A stretch of DNA of 21,462 bases from JBHWPB01 sp043424675. GTDB taxonomy: Bacteria > Bacillota > Bacilli > Lactobacillales > Carnobacteriaceae_A. Location: contig JBHWPB010000132.1 of assembly GCA_043424675.1 (NCBI GenBank), positions 1 through 21,462 on the forward strand, written 5' to 3'. This document shows positions 12,683 to 20,830 of the stretch, piece after piece; the stretch's first letter is position 1; the number at the start of each line of letters is the position of its first letter. A program made the position numbers and the translations under genes. The notes under the pieces were generated by a model, which was not told where the DNA came from, did not search any database, and saw only the letters and a list, made by a program, of their open reading frames with translations.

Positions 12683-15600
12683 TTGATAGATGTAAATAAA
12701 TTTAAAAATATACAGATTGGTCTCGCTTCATCAGATAAAATCCGTTCTTGGTCATATGGTGAAGTTAAGAAACCAGAGACAATTAATTATCGTACATTAA
12801 AAGCTGAAGTAGATGGGTTATTCGATGAGCGTATATTCGGTCCAATTAAGGATTATGAATGTGCATGTGGAAAGTACAAGAGAATTCATTATAAAGGTAT
12901 CGTGTGTGACCGCTGTGGTGTTGAAGTGACTCGTTCATCTGTACGCCGTGAGCGTATGGGACATATTGAACTTGCTGCACCAGTGACTCACATCTGGTAC
13001 TTCAAAGGAATTCCAAGTCGTCTAGGACTAATTTTAGACTTGAGTCCGCGTTCCCTAGAAGAAGTTATTTATTTTGCTTCTCATATCGTGATTGATGGAG
13101 GGGATACTCCATTAGAGAAAAAAGAACTTCTTTCTGAAAAGCAGTATCGTGAGTACAAAAACTTGTACGGCACACGCTTCGAGGCTCAAATTGGAGCGGA
13201 AGCAATCCGGACTTTACTCAGTAAGATAGATATAGAACAGGAAATTGAAGATTTAGAGGAAGAATTAGAATCAGCGACAGGACAGAAGCGGACACGCGCT
13301 ATCCGTCGTTTAGAGATTCTCGATTCTCTCAGTAAGTCTGGAAATGATCCCGAATGGATGGTACTGGATGTTATCCCAGTTATCCCTCCTGAACTGCGTC
13401 CAATGGTTCAATTAGAAGGTGGACGTTTCGCGACAAGTGACTTAAACGACTTGTACCGCCGTGTTATTAACCGTAACAACCGCTTAAAACGTCTCTTGGA
13501 CTTGAACGCACCGCATATCATCGTTCAAAATGAGAAGCGCATGTTGCAAGAGGCAGTAGATGCTTTAATCGATAACGGTCGCCGCGGTCGTCCAGTGAAT
13601 GGTGCAGGAAACCGTCCACTGAAGTCTCTTTCTCACATGCTGAAAGGAAAACAAGGACGTTTCCGTCAGAACTTATTAGGTAAGCGTGTCGACTATTCAG
13701 GTCGTTCCGTTATCGTAGTAGGACCAGATTTGCGCATGGATCAATGTGGCTTGCCAAAAGAGATGGCAATAGAACTCTTCAAACCGCATGTCATGCATGA
13801 GCTTGTGGAGAGAGACATCGCGACAAATATTAAAAATGCAAAACGCATGGTAGAACGTCAAGATGATGAAGTGTGGGGAGTGTTAGAAGAGGTTATCCAA
13901 GAACACCCTGTTCTGTTAAACCGCGCTCCTACTCTTCACCGGCTAGGAATCCAAGCTTTTGAACCTGTCTTAGTAGAAGGAAAAGCTATCCAGTTGCACC
14001 CATTAGCGTGTGAGGCCTATAACGCTGACTTTGACGGTGACCAGATGGCTGTTCACGTTCCATTGAGTGATGAAGCGCAGGCAGAAGCACGTGTTCTCAT
14101 GCTTGGTGCAGAAAACATCTTAAACCCTAAAGATGGGAAACCCGTTGTCACACCCTCTCAGGATATGGTTCTTGGTAACTACTACTTGACTCAAGAAGTC
14201 CCAGGTGCAATCGGTGAAGGATCTGTCTTTACCTCACTTGGAGAAGTTGAAAAAGCTTACGAAGATAAGGCGGTACACTTGCACACACGTGTGGCTTTCC
14301 GTACAAACGATATGGCCTATAAACCCTTCACCGAAGAACAAAAAAATAAATACTTAATTACGACAGTAGGTAAACTCTTTTTCAATGAAATCATGCCTAA
14401 AGAGTTCCCTTATCTGAATGAACCGACAACAACAAATCTGGAAGACAAAACACCAGACCGTTACTTTGTTGAGTATGGAACAGACATTCAAGAGCATTTA
14501 AAATCGATGGAGATTGTACCGCCATTCAAGAAAGCAGATTTGTCGGATATCATCGCAGAAGTCTTCAAACGTTTCCAAGTCACAGAGACATCTAAGATGT
14601 TAGACAATATGAAAGACTTAGGTTATCACATTGCGACAGTGTCAGGCATCACGTTCAGTATTGATGATATTCCTGTTCTTGAAGAAAAAGAAGAAATGAT
14701 TGAAAAAGCGCATAATCAAGTTGATACGGTCAATAAACAGTTCCGCCGCGGACTTATCACTGATGATGAACGTTACGAAACGGTCATCCGTATCTGGGAA
14801 CAGTGTAAAGATGAAATCCAAGAGGCACTCATGGGCATACTGGAAGAAGACAACAATATCTACATGATGTCTGATTCTGGTGCTCGTGGTAACATCTCTA
14901 ACTTTACGCAGTTAGCTGGTATGCGTGGACTTATGGCTTCGCCGAGTGGAGAGATCATGGAACTTCCAGTTACTTCCAACTTCCGAGAGGGGTTATCTGT
15001 TTTAGAGATGTTCATCTCGACACACGGTGCTCGTAAGGGTATGACAGATACAGCGCTTAAGACAGCTGACTCTGGATACTTAACACGTCGTCTTGTCGAT
15101 GTTGCTCAAGAAGTCATCATCACTGAAGATGACTGTGGAACAAAAGCAGGACTTGAAGTTGAGGCTATTGTCGAAGGAAACCGCGAAATCGAATCATTAG
15201 AAGATCGTATCATCGGGCGTTATGCTCGTCGCGCAGTACACCATCCAGAAACAGAAGAACTGATTGTTTCTGAAGATGAGATGATTACAGAAGATATGGC
15301 TAAAGCGATCAGCCAATCAGGCATCAAATCAGTATATATCCGTTCGGCTTTTAACTGTAATGCACACAACGGGGTCTGCCGTAAGTGTTACGGACGTAAC
15401 TTAGCTACAGGACGCGAAGCTGAGGTTGGAGAAGCAGTAGGAGTTATTGCAGCTCAATCGATTGGTGAACCAGGAACTCAGTTAACCATGCGTACATTCC
15501 ATACAGGTGGAGTTGCTGGAGATGACATTACACAAGGGCTTCCGCGTGTACAAGAAATCTTTGAAGCACGTAATCCAAAGGGTCAAGCTGTAATTTCAGA

Positions 15601-16309
15601 AGTTGATGGTGTGGTTACTTCTATCGAAGAAATGCCAGAAAAACGTCAGCTTGAAGTAGAAATTGAAGGCTTGACGGACACACGGACTTACAAACTTCCA
15701 ACAACATCACGTATGCGTATAGAAGAAGGAGATTCTGTCCTCCGTGGAGAGCCGCTTAACGAAGGTTCGATCGATCCGAAGGAACTTCTCGAAGTGACTG
15801 ACTCTCTCACAACACAAAACTATTTATTAAGTGAAGTACAGTATGCCTATCGTTCACAAGGTGTAGATATCGCAGATAAACACGTAGAAGTTATGGTTCG
15901 TCAGATGATGAGAAAAGTTCGCATCTTAGAACCGAATGACACCGATATCCTACCTGGAGAATTGATGGACATCTACGACTTTAAAGAAGCGAACGAAAAG
16001 AACTTGAAGGCAGGCTTAACGCCGGCAACAGCTCGTCCAGTACTCTTGGGTATTACTAAAGCAGCTCTTGAGACAACCAGCTTCTTGTCAGCAGCATCCT
16101 TCCAGGAAACAACAAAAGTGTTGACAGACGCGACACTCAGAGGTAAATCAGATGGTCTGAAAGGCCTCAAGGAAAACGTTATAATTGGTAAGGCTATCCC
16201 TGCAGGTACAGGACTTCCGCGTTACCGCAGCATAGAACCAAAAGAAGTTGGCGTTGAAAGTGAAAACGTCTATAGTATCAGTGACGAAATGGAAGAGATC
16301 CAAGAATAA
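12683..16309 (+). CDS. rpoC: RNA polymerase subunit beta'
   Basis: RpoC carries the active-site Mg ions of RNA polymerase. The product has 1208 residues. The start is TTG 12683 with AGGGAGG (12668-12674) 8 bases upstream. The first zinc site uses Cys60, Cys62, Cys75 and Cys78 (ECACGKY, VCDRCG). The absolutely conserved active-site motif NADFDGDQM is at 447-455. The second zinc site is Cys818, Cys892, Cys899 and Cys902 (DDCGTK, FNCNAHNGVCRKCYG). The trigger-loop region GMRGLMASPSGEIMELPVTS is present, as is TQLTMRTFHTGGVA in the bridge-following region. The subunit lacks the large lineage-specific insertion seen in proteobacteria, as expected for Firmicutes. A terminator follows 30 bases after the stop. 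Confidence 0.99.
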   Translation: MIDVNKFKNIQIGLASSDKIRSWSYGEVKKPETINYRTLKAEVDGLFDERIFGPIKDYECACGKYKRIHYKGIVCDRCGVEVTRSSVRRERMGHIELAAPVTHIWYFKGIPSRLGLILDLSPRSLEEVIYFASHIVIDGGDTPLEKKELLSEKQYREYKNLYGTRFEAQIGAEAIRTLLSKIDIEQEIEDLEEELESATGQKRTRAIRRLEILDSLSKSGNDPEWMVLDVIPVIPPELRPMVQLEGGRFATSDLNDLYRRVINRNNRLKRLLDLNAPHIIVQNEKRMLQEAVDALIDNGRRGRPVNGAGNRPLKSLSHMLKGKQGRFRQNLLGKRVDYSGRSVIVVGPDLRMDQCGLPKEMAIELFKPHVMHELVERDIATNIKNAKRMVERQDDEVWGVLEEVIQEHPVLLNRAPTLHRLGIQAFEPVLVEGKAIQLHPLACEAYNADFDGDQMAVHVPLSDEAQAEARVLMLGAENILNPKDGKPVVTPSQDMVLGNYYLTQEVPGAIGEGSVFTSLGEVEKAYEDKAVHLHTRVAFRTNDMAYKPFTEEQKNKYLITTVGKLFFNEIMPKEFPYLNEPTTTNLEDKTPDRYFVEYGTDIQEHLKSMEIVPPFKKADLSDIIAEVFKRFQVTETSKMLDNMKDLGYHIATVSGITFSIDDIPVLEEKEEMIEKAHNQVDTVNKQFRRGLITDDERYETVIRIWEQCKDEIQEALMGILEEDNNIYMMSDSGARGNISNFTQLAGMRGLMASPSGEIMELPVTSNFREGLSVLEMFISTHGARKGMTDTALKTADSGYLTRRLVDVAQEVIITEDDCGTKAGLEVEAIVEGNREIESLEDRIIGRYARRAVHHPETEELIVSEDEMITEDMAKAISQSGIKSVYIRSAFNCNAHNGVCRKCYGRNLATGREAEVGEAVGVIAAQSIGEPGTQLTMRTFHTGGVAGDDITQGLPRVQEIFEARNPKGQAVISEVDGVVTSIEEMPEKRQLEVEIEGLTDTRTYKLPTTSRMRIEEGDSVLRGEPLNEGSIDPKELLEVTDSLTTQNYLLSEVQYAYRSQGVDIADKHVEVMVRQMMRKVRILEPNDTDILPGELMDIYDFKEANEKNLKAGLTPATARPVLLGITKAALETTSFLSAASFQETTKVLTDATLRGKSDGLKGLKENVIIGKAIPAGTGLPRYRSIEPKEVGVESENVYSISDEMEEIQE

Positions 16310-16338
16310 GCACTGAAAAAATTACATTGTTATTTAAG

Positions 16339-16388
16339 AAACACCTCTTTTGTGAGATTAAAATTAATCTTCCAGAGAGGTGTTTTTT
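16339..16388. terminator. Terminator between rpoC and the prepilin peptidase gene
   Basis: AAACACCTCT (16339-16348) and AGAGGTGTTT (16376-16385) form a 10-bp stem followed by T6. A second hairpin, AGATTA-AAAT-TAATCT (16355-16370), is nested inside. It ends the rpoBC transcript and, given the convergent gene, may also stop the minus-strand transcript, although the minus-strand U-tract is poorer. Confidence 0.9.
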
Positions 16389-16409
16389 AGTATATTAAGG
16401 TAAACTTTA

Positions 16410-17138
16410 TTAACCGATGAGAAGCATTACGATGAGGGAAGCGCTCAAGAGATAGGGTCCAAACGGAATAGCAGCTAAATCCTTCTCTTTGACGTGACAA
16501 TACAAGAAGGTAAAAAGACCACCCAGACTTGCAAGTAATACGACATAGAGTATAGGGCTGATACCTAAAACAAATGTCAGAGCAGCGATAAGTTTGATGT
16601 CTCCACCGCCCATTTTATCTTCGAAAATATTATAAAGAAGATAGAAGACAATAAATATGAAAATGCTGGCAAGCAAATTTTTCCAGAAATTTTCATTTTG
16701 AAAATACAGACTCTGAGTCAGAATTAAAAATATGAAAGCGAAAATGAGAGGATCAGGAAGGACGAAATAATAGATATCAGCAATGCTGAGAGAAATCGAA
16801 AAAAAGAAGACAATTAAAAAAAGGACATTTTTATCCGGCGAGTCAAAAAAATTAAATCCGAGACATAAGAGAAAAGCAAACCCTCCGATAAGTTCCACTA
16901 TAAAATAAAGAGGTGTGATTTTACTGTTGCAGAAATGACAACGTCCACGACAAATAAAATAAGATAAAACCGGGATAAGGTTTAAAGGAGAAAGAGAATG
17001 GGCACAGGTGTCGCAATGTGAGCGGGGGAAGATGATAGATATATTTTGAGGGAGTCGGTAACCGACAAGTGCCATAAAAGAAGCAAGTGATGCTCCTGTA
17101 AAAAATAACAATATGTGAAATGCGAGTGTATAAATCAT
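16410..17138 (-). CDS. comC: Type IV prepilin peptidase (ComC/PilD family)
   Basis: This membrane aspartic protease removes the leader peptide of type IV-like pseudopilins (the ComGC group) and N-methylates the new end. In Firmicutes it serves competence for DNA uptake. The 242-residue product has about seven hydrophobic segments. Its cytoplasmic loop carries the zinc-type CxxC pair (Cys42, Cys45, Cys67, Cys70). The two catalytic aspartates are in IADIYYFVLPD (Asp121) and GGGD (177-180). GASLASFMALVGYRLP near the N-terminus is family-typical. The frame is open 12 codons further upstream, but the start at 17138 has GGAGG 5 bases before it. The position between rpoC and rpsL on the opposite strand is shared with lactobacilli. 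No competence operon is in the window, so the substrate is inferred. Confidence 0.93.
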   Translation of the reverse strand: MIYTLAFHILLFFTGASLASFMALVGYRLPQNISIIFPRSHCDTCAHSLSPLNLIPVLSYFICRGRCHFCNSKITPLYFIVELIGGFAFLLCLGFNFFDSPDKNVLFLIVFFFSISLSIADIYYFVLPDPLIFAFIFLILTQSLYFQNENFWKNLLASIFIFIVFYLLYNIFEDKMGGGDIKLIAALTFVLGISPILYVVLLASLGGLFTFLYCHVKEKDLAAIPFGPYLLSASLIVMLLIG

Positions 17139-17174
17139 GCTGTCCTCCATATCTTGGCTAATCAACAAGGTCAT

Positions 17175-17350
17175 TAACTAGATACGCAAAAACTGCGATT
17201 CTGTATTAATATTTGTGAAGGAAAAATAAATTTTCAAAAAAATTTGATTTTATACCTCCTTATTTGTTATGGTATGTAAGTGCCGAAAAATAGTGTGCAC
17301 TAAAAACAAATTGTCATTGACTTTAAAAGGAATAGATGCTATTTTGTTTA
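17175..17350 (+). promoter_or_regulatory. Intergenic region with two candidate str promoters
   Basis: The divergent gap between the prepilin peptidase gene and rpsL starts AT-rich. Two promoter candidates face rpsL: TTGATT (17244-17249) with TATGGT (17268-17273, 18-base spacer, extended TG), and TTGACT (17317-17322) with TATTTT (17340-17345, 17-base spacer, extended TG). The second would start transcription near 17352, right at the start of a structured leader. A weak minus-strand promoter for the peptidase may lie near 17220-17245. Confidence 0.55.
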
Positions 17351-17352
17351 AA

Positions 17353-17483
17353 GTGTTCTTGAATATAAATCGGTGCAAGACACCAAATTCTGTATCGAGA
17401 ACATCAAATAGGTCGGCCATAAATCGCTTGACACCAAGCGATGAATTATTTTGCCAGGATATGAAACGCCTGGAAGTGTGGCC
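17353..17483 (+). promoter_or_regulatory. Structured rpsL leader RNA (hairpin plus three-way junction)
   Basis: Domain 1: 17353-17361 pairs with 17396-17404 (9 pairs, including three G-U), enclosing GGTG-CAAGA-CACC (17372-17384). Domain 2: GGCCAT (17415-17420) with GTGGCC (17478-17483, one G-U) closes a junction holding ATCGCTTG-ACAC-CAAGCGAT (17423-17442, perfect 8-bp stem) and CCAGG/CCTGG (17454-17458 with 17469-17473). The leader ends 18 bases before the rpsL Shine-Dalgarno. The str operon is often under feedback by S7; whether this element binds S7, S12 or something else is not visible. Confidence 0.6.
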
Positions 17484-17516
17484 TTATAAAATTTGAAAAC
17501 GAAAGGAGAGAAAAAG

Positions 17517-17930
17517 ATGCCTACAATTAACCAATTAGTTCGTAAGCCTCGTAAGACTCAAAAATCTAAATCAGAATCACCTGCTTTAGGAAGAGGCTAT
17601 AACTCATTAAAAGGACGTCCGACAAACGTGAACTCGCCACAAAAACGTGGAGTGTGTACACGTGTTGGGACAATGACTCCTAAAAAACCAAACTCAGCTC
17701 TAAGAAAATATGCTCGTGTACGTTTATCTAACATGATCGAAGTTACTGCATATATTCCAGGGGAAGGACACAACCTTCAAGAGCACAGTGTCGTGTTATT
17801 ACGCGGAGGTCGTGTGAAAGACTTACCGGGAGTTCGTTACCACGTTGTACGTGGAGCGCTTGATACTGCGGGAGTTCAAGATCGTAAACAAAGCCGTTCT
17901 AAATACGGTACTAAAAAACCTAAAGAATAA
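17517..17930 (+). CDS. rpsL: 30S ribosomal protein S12 (uS12)
   Basis: S12 sits at the decoding centre, where it affects accuracy and streptomycin response. The product has 137 residues. The start at ATG 17517 is chosen over an upstream in-frame ATG at 17493: AAAGGAG (17502-17508) is 8 bases before it, and the family begins MPTINQLVRK. TPKKPNSALRK (54-64) contains the Lys whose replacement gives streptomycin resistance in many bacteria. GGRVKDLPGVRYH (97-109) contains the second such Lys (101) and the Asp (102) that is methylthiolated in some species. Both resistance positions are wild type. The basic C-terminal tail is normal. It is the first gene of the str operon and is preceded by a structured leader. 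Confidence 0.98.
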   Translation: MPTINQLVRKPRKTQKSKSESPALGRGYNSLKGRPTNVNSPQKRGVCTRVGTMTPKKPNSALRKYARVRLSNMIEVTAYIPGEGHNLQEHSVVLLRGGRVKDLPGVRYHVVRGALDTAGVQDRKQSRSKYGTKKPKE

Positions 17931-17975
17931 GTTGCAATAATAAAAGAATGAAAATGAAAAGGAAGGGGGCGCGCT

Positions 17976-18446
17976 ATGCCACGTAAAGGATCAGTTCCAA
18001 AAAGAGAAGTTTTACCAGATCCAGTCTATGATTCAAAATTGATTACAAAGCTCATCAATCAAATTATGTATGACGGAAAACGAGGAAAAGCTTCAAACAT
18101 ATTATATACAGCACTTGAACTTGTCGAAGAACGCTCTGAAGACAGTGCAATGGATGTTTTTGAACAAGCAATGGAGAATATCCGTCCAGTACTGGAAGTT
18201 AAAGCACGTCGTGTTGGAGGTTCTAACTACCAAGTTCCAGTTGAAGTAACCTCAAGAAGACAGCAGGCACTTGCATTGCGCTGGTTAGTTAACTACGCAC
18301 GTCTACGCGGGGAAAAGACAATGGAAGAAAAACTCGCCAATGAAATTATGGACGCTGCAAACAACACAGGCGGAGCAGTCAGACGAAGAGAAGATATGCA
18401 CAAAACTGCAGAAGCAAACCGTGCATTTGCACACTACCGCTGGTAA
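17976..18446 (+). CDS. rpsG: 30S ribosomal protein S7 (uS7)
   Basis: S7 nucleates assembly of the 30S head by binding the 3' major domain of 16S rRNA, and it lines the E-site exit. In E. coli it also represses the str operon. The 156-residue product is of standard length. It begins PRKGSVPKREVLPDPVYDSK, continues with LINQIMYDGKRGKAS, and shows ENIRPVLEVKARRVGGSNYQ and VPVEVTSRRQQALALRWLV. It ends in AEANRAFAHYRW, the family C-terminus. The ribosome binding site GGAAGGGGG (17961-17969) is 6 bases from ATG. Only 45 bases separate it from rpsL, too short for an E. coli-like S7 site; any regulatory RNA would more likely be the rpsL leader. Confidence 0.98.
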   Translation: MPRKGSVPKREVLPDPVYDSKLITKLINQIMYDGKRGKASNILYTALELVEERSEDSAMDVFEQAMENIRPVLEVKARRVGGSNYQVPVEVTSRRQQALALRWLVNYARLRGEKTMEEKLANEIMDAANNTGGAVRRREDMHKTAEANRAFAHYRW

Positions 18447-18494
18447 ACATAGACTGAGATTCATTATTAATTTAGAGAGAGGGGAAACAAGTTA

Positions 18495-20582
18495 ATGGCC
18501 GAAAGAGAATTTTCGTTAGAGAACACACGTAATATCGGTATTATGGCTCACATTGACGCTGGTAAAACAACGACAACTGAGCGTATCCTTTATTACACTG
18601 GCCGTACTCACAAAATTGGTGAAACCCACGAAGGTGCATCAGAGATGGACTGGATGGAGCAGGAAAAAGAACGTGGAATTACAATTACTTCTGCGGCAAC
18701 AACTGCTTCATGGAGAGACCACAGAATCAATATCATTGATACGCCGGGGCACGTAGACTTCACTGTTGAAGTTGAACGTTCATTGCGTGTACTTGACTCA
18801 GCAATCACTGTACTCGATGCGCAAACAGGTGTAGAGCCGCAAACTGAGACTGTCTGGCGTCAAGCTGACACATACGGTGTTCCACGTATTGTTTTCGTTA
18901 ACAAGATGGATAAAACTGGAGCGGACTTCTTATATGCAGCCGGTACAATAAAAGACCGTTTAGGGGCAAATGCACACCCTGTTCAATTACCGATCGGTGC
19001 CGAAGATAACTTCGAAGGTATCATCGACCTTATTGAAATGAATGCAATTTTCTATCTAGATGATATGGGACAAGAAGTAGAGATCAGAGAGATTCCTGAA
19101 GAATACCAGGAACAAGCTCAAGAACAACGTACTCTTCTTATTGAAGCTGTTTCAGAATACGATGACGACATTATGATGGCGTTTTTAGAAGATGAAACTA
19201 TTGAAGTTGAAGATCTAAAAGCTGCGATCCGTAAAGCAACAACTGACGTTGGTTTTTATCCTATTTTCGTTGGTTCAGCATTTAAGAACAAAGGTGTCCA
19301 GCCTTTACTTGATGCAGTAGTAGATTACTTGCCATCACCATTAGATGTTAAACCTATCGTGGGACACAACCCAGACAATCCTGAAGAAGAAATTATATGT
19401 CCGCCAGATGACAGCGAACCATTCGCTTCACTTGCTTTCAAAGTTATGACTGACCCATTTGTAGGTCGTTTGACATTCTTCCGTGTTTACTCAGGAACAT
19501 TAGAAGCAGGATCATATGTTCAAAACACTTCAACAGATACACGTGAACGTGTCGGACGTATCTTACAGATGCACGCGAACCACCGTGAAGAAATTCCAGA
19601 AGTTCACTCCGGAGATATCGCTGCAGCTGTTGGATTGAAAAACACTTCTACAGGAGACACTCTCTGTGCAGAAGACCGTCCGGTTGTTCTAGAATCTATG
19701 GAGTTCCCTGAACCAGTTATCCAAGTTGCTATTGAACCAAAAACAAAGGCAGACCAAGATAAAATGGGAGAAGCACTACAAAAACTATCTGAGGAAGACC
19801 CTACATTCAGAACAGAAACTGAAGAAGAAACTGGAGAAACAGTTATCTCTGGTATGGGAGAACTTCACTTAGAGGTTATTGTTGACCGCTTGCAACGTGA
19901 ATTCAAAGTTGAAGCTAATGTTGGAGCACCTCAAGTTTCTTACCGTGAAACATTCACTAAATCTGTTGCTGCCCAAGGTAAGTTCATCCGCCAATCAGGT
20001 GGTAAAGGGCAATACGGGGACGTTTGGATTGAATTCGAACCAAACGAAGAAGGTGCAGGATTTGAATTTGAAGATGCTATCGTTGGTGGAGCAGTTCCGC
20101 GTGAATATATTCCATCAGTAGAAGCTGGATTAGAAGCAGCGCTTGAAAATGGTATTCTTGCAGGATATCCGTTAGTTGATGTTAAAGCCAAGCTATACGA
20201 TGGTTCTTACCACGATGTCGACTCTAGTGAGTCAGCATTCCGTATCGCGGCTTCACTTGCACTTAGAAATGCTTCTAAAGATGCAGGACCAGTTATCTTA
20301 GAGCCAGTTATGGCTGTAGATATTACAATCCCTGAAGATTATCTAGGGGACGTTATGGGACACATCTCAGCTCGTCGAGGAAGCATTGAAGGGACAGAAG
20401 TCCACGGCAACACAAACGTTGTTTCAGGATACATTCCGCTTTCCGAGATGTTTGGTTACGCAACAACGCTTCGTTCAGCAACACAAGGTCGAGGAACATT
20501 TACAATGGAATTTGACCACTACGAAGCTGTACCAAAATCTATCCAAGAAGAGATTATCGAAAGTCGTGGAGGAAACAACTAA
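18495..20582 (+). CDS. fusA: Elongation factor G
   Basis: EF-G is the GTPase that drives translocation and, with RRF, ribosome recycling. The product has 695 residues. The G1 motif is AHIDAGKTTTTE (18-29), switch I contains KERGITITSAAT (58-69), and the G3 motif DTPGHVDF (82-89) is intact. The G4 motif NKMD is at 136-139. Domains III-V follow, with GMGELHLEVIVDRLQREFKV and the domain IV/V segments SGGKGQYGDVW and GYIPLSEMFGYATTLRSATQ. The usual G1 to G4 residues and fusidic-acid region look wild type by eye. GAGAGGGG precedes ATG by about 10 bases. It is the third gene of the str operon. Confidence 0.98.
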   Translation: MAEREFSLENTRNIGIMAHIDAGKTTTTERILYYTGRTHKIGETHEGASEMDWMEQEKERGITITSAATTASWRDHRINIIDTPGHVDFTVEVERSLRVLDSAITVLDAQTGVEPQTETVWRQADTYGVPRIVFVNKMDKTGADFLYAAGTIKDRLGANAHPVQLPIGAEDNFEGIIDLIEMNAIFYLDDMGQEVEIREIPEEYQEQAQEQRTLLIEAVSEYDDDIMMAFLEDETIEVEDLKAAIRKATTDVGFYPIFVGSAFKNKGVQPLLDAVVDYLPSPLDVKPIVGHNPDNPEEEIICPPDDSEPFASLAFKVMTDPFVGRLTFFRVYSGTLEAGSYVQNTSTDTRERVGRILQMHANHREEIPEVHSGDIAAAVGLKNTSTGDTLCAEDRPVVLESMEFPEPVIQVAIEPKTKADQDKMGEALQKLSEEDPTFRTETEEETGETVISGMGELHLEVIVDRLQREFKVEANVGAPQVSYRETFTKSVAAQGKFIRQSGGKGQYGDVWIEFEPNEEGAGFEFEDAIVGGAVPREYIPSVEAGLEAALENGILAGYPLVDVKAKLYDGSYHDVDSSESAFRIAASLALRNASKDAGPVILEPVMAVDITIPEDYLGDVMGHISARRGSIEGTEVHGNTNVVSGYIPLSEMFGYATTLRSATQGRGTFTMEFDHYEAVPKSIQEEIIESRGGNN

Positions 20583-20640
20583 GAAGTCTCTGAGATAAAA
20601 ACTATTTGATGTTCTCTTTCTTGCTAATTAAACTGTTTAT

Positions 20641-20660
20641 CAGCTTCGGTTGTGAAGCTG
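20641..20660 (+). other. Hairpin in the fusA-tuf gap
   Basis: CAGCTTC (20641-20647) and GAAGCTG (20654-20660) make a perfect 7-bp stem with a 6-base loop. No T-run follows, so it is at most a weak pause or processing site for the fusA mRNA. TATAAT at 20671-20676 follows closely but lacks a good -35. Confidence 0.4.
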
Positions 20661-20725
20661 TCAAATACGTTATAATTAGTAATTAAGGTCTAAATTTGCA
20701 CTGTAGTCACAAAGTCGTAAAACGA

Positions 20726-20754
20726 TTGATTTAACATTATATTCAAGGTATGAT
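20726..20754 (+). promoter_or_regulatory. Internal promoter for tuf
   Basis: TTGATT (20726-20731) and TATGAT (20749-20754) are 17 bases apart. Transcription would start near 20761. A dedicated tuf promoter inside the str operon is consistent with the very high demand for EF-Tu. Confidence 0.7.
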
Positions 20755-20764
20755 AATAGAGAAA

Positions 20765-20786
20765 TTTTATGTGTTGCCACATAAAA
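20765..20786 (+). other. 5'-terminal hairpin of the tuf transcript
   Basis: TTTTATGTG (20765-20773) and CACATAAAA (20778-20786) form a perfect 9-bp stem with loop TTGC. It lies within a few bases of the predicted transcript start. Hairpins at the extreme 5' end can protect mRNA from 5' degradation; that role is inference. Confidence 0.5.
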
Positions 20787-20830
20787 GTTAAAACAACTAT
20801 TACATATAATTAATAGGAGGATTTTTTAAA

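Noticed and set aside
17353..17483. tRNA or riboswitch
   Set aside because: No cloverleaf with TTCGA-type loop and CCA end, and no recognisable riboswitch core; a ribosomal-protein leader fits the position better.
17269..17496. 75-codon ORF upstream of rpsL
   Set aside because: It lies over the promoters and structured leader, is Cys/Lys-rich without family resemblance, and has no convincing ribosome binding site.
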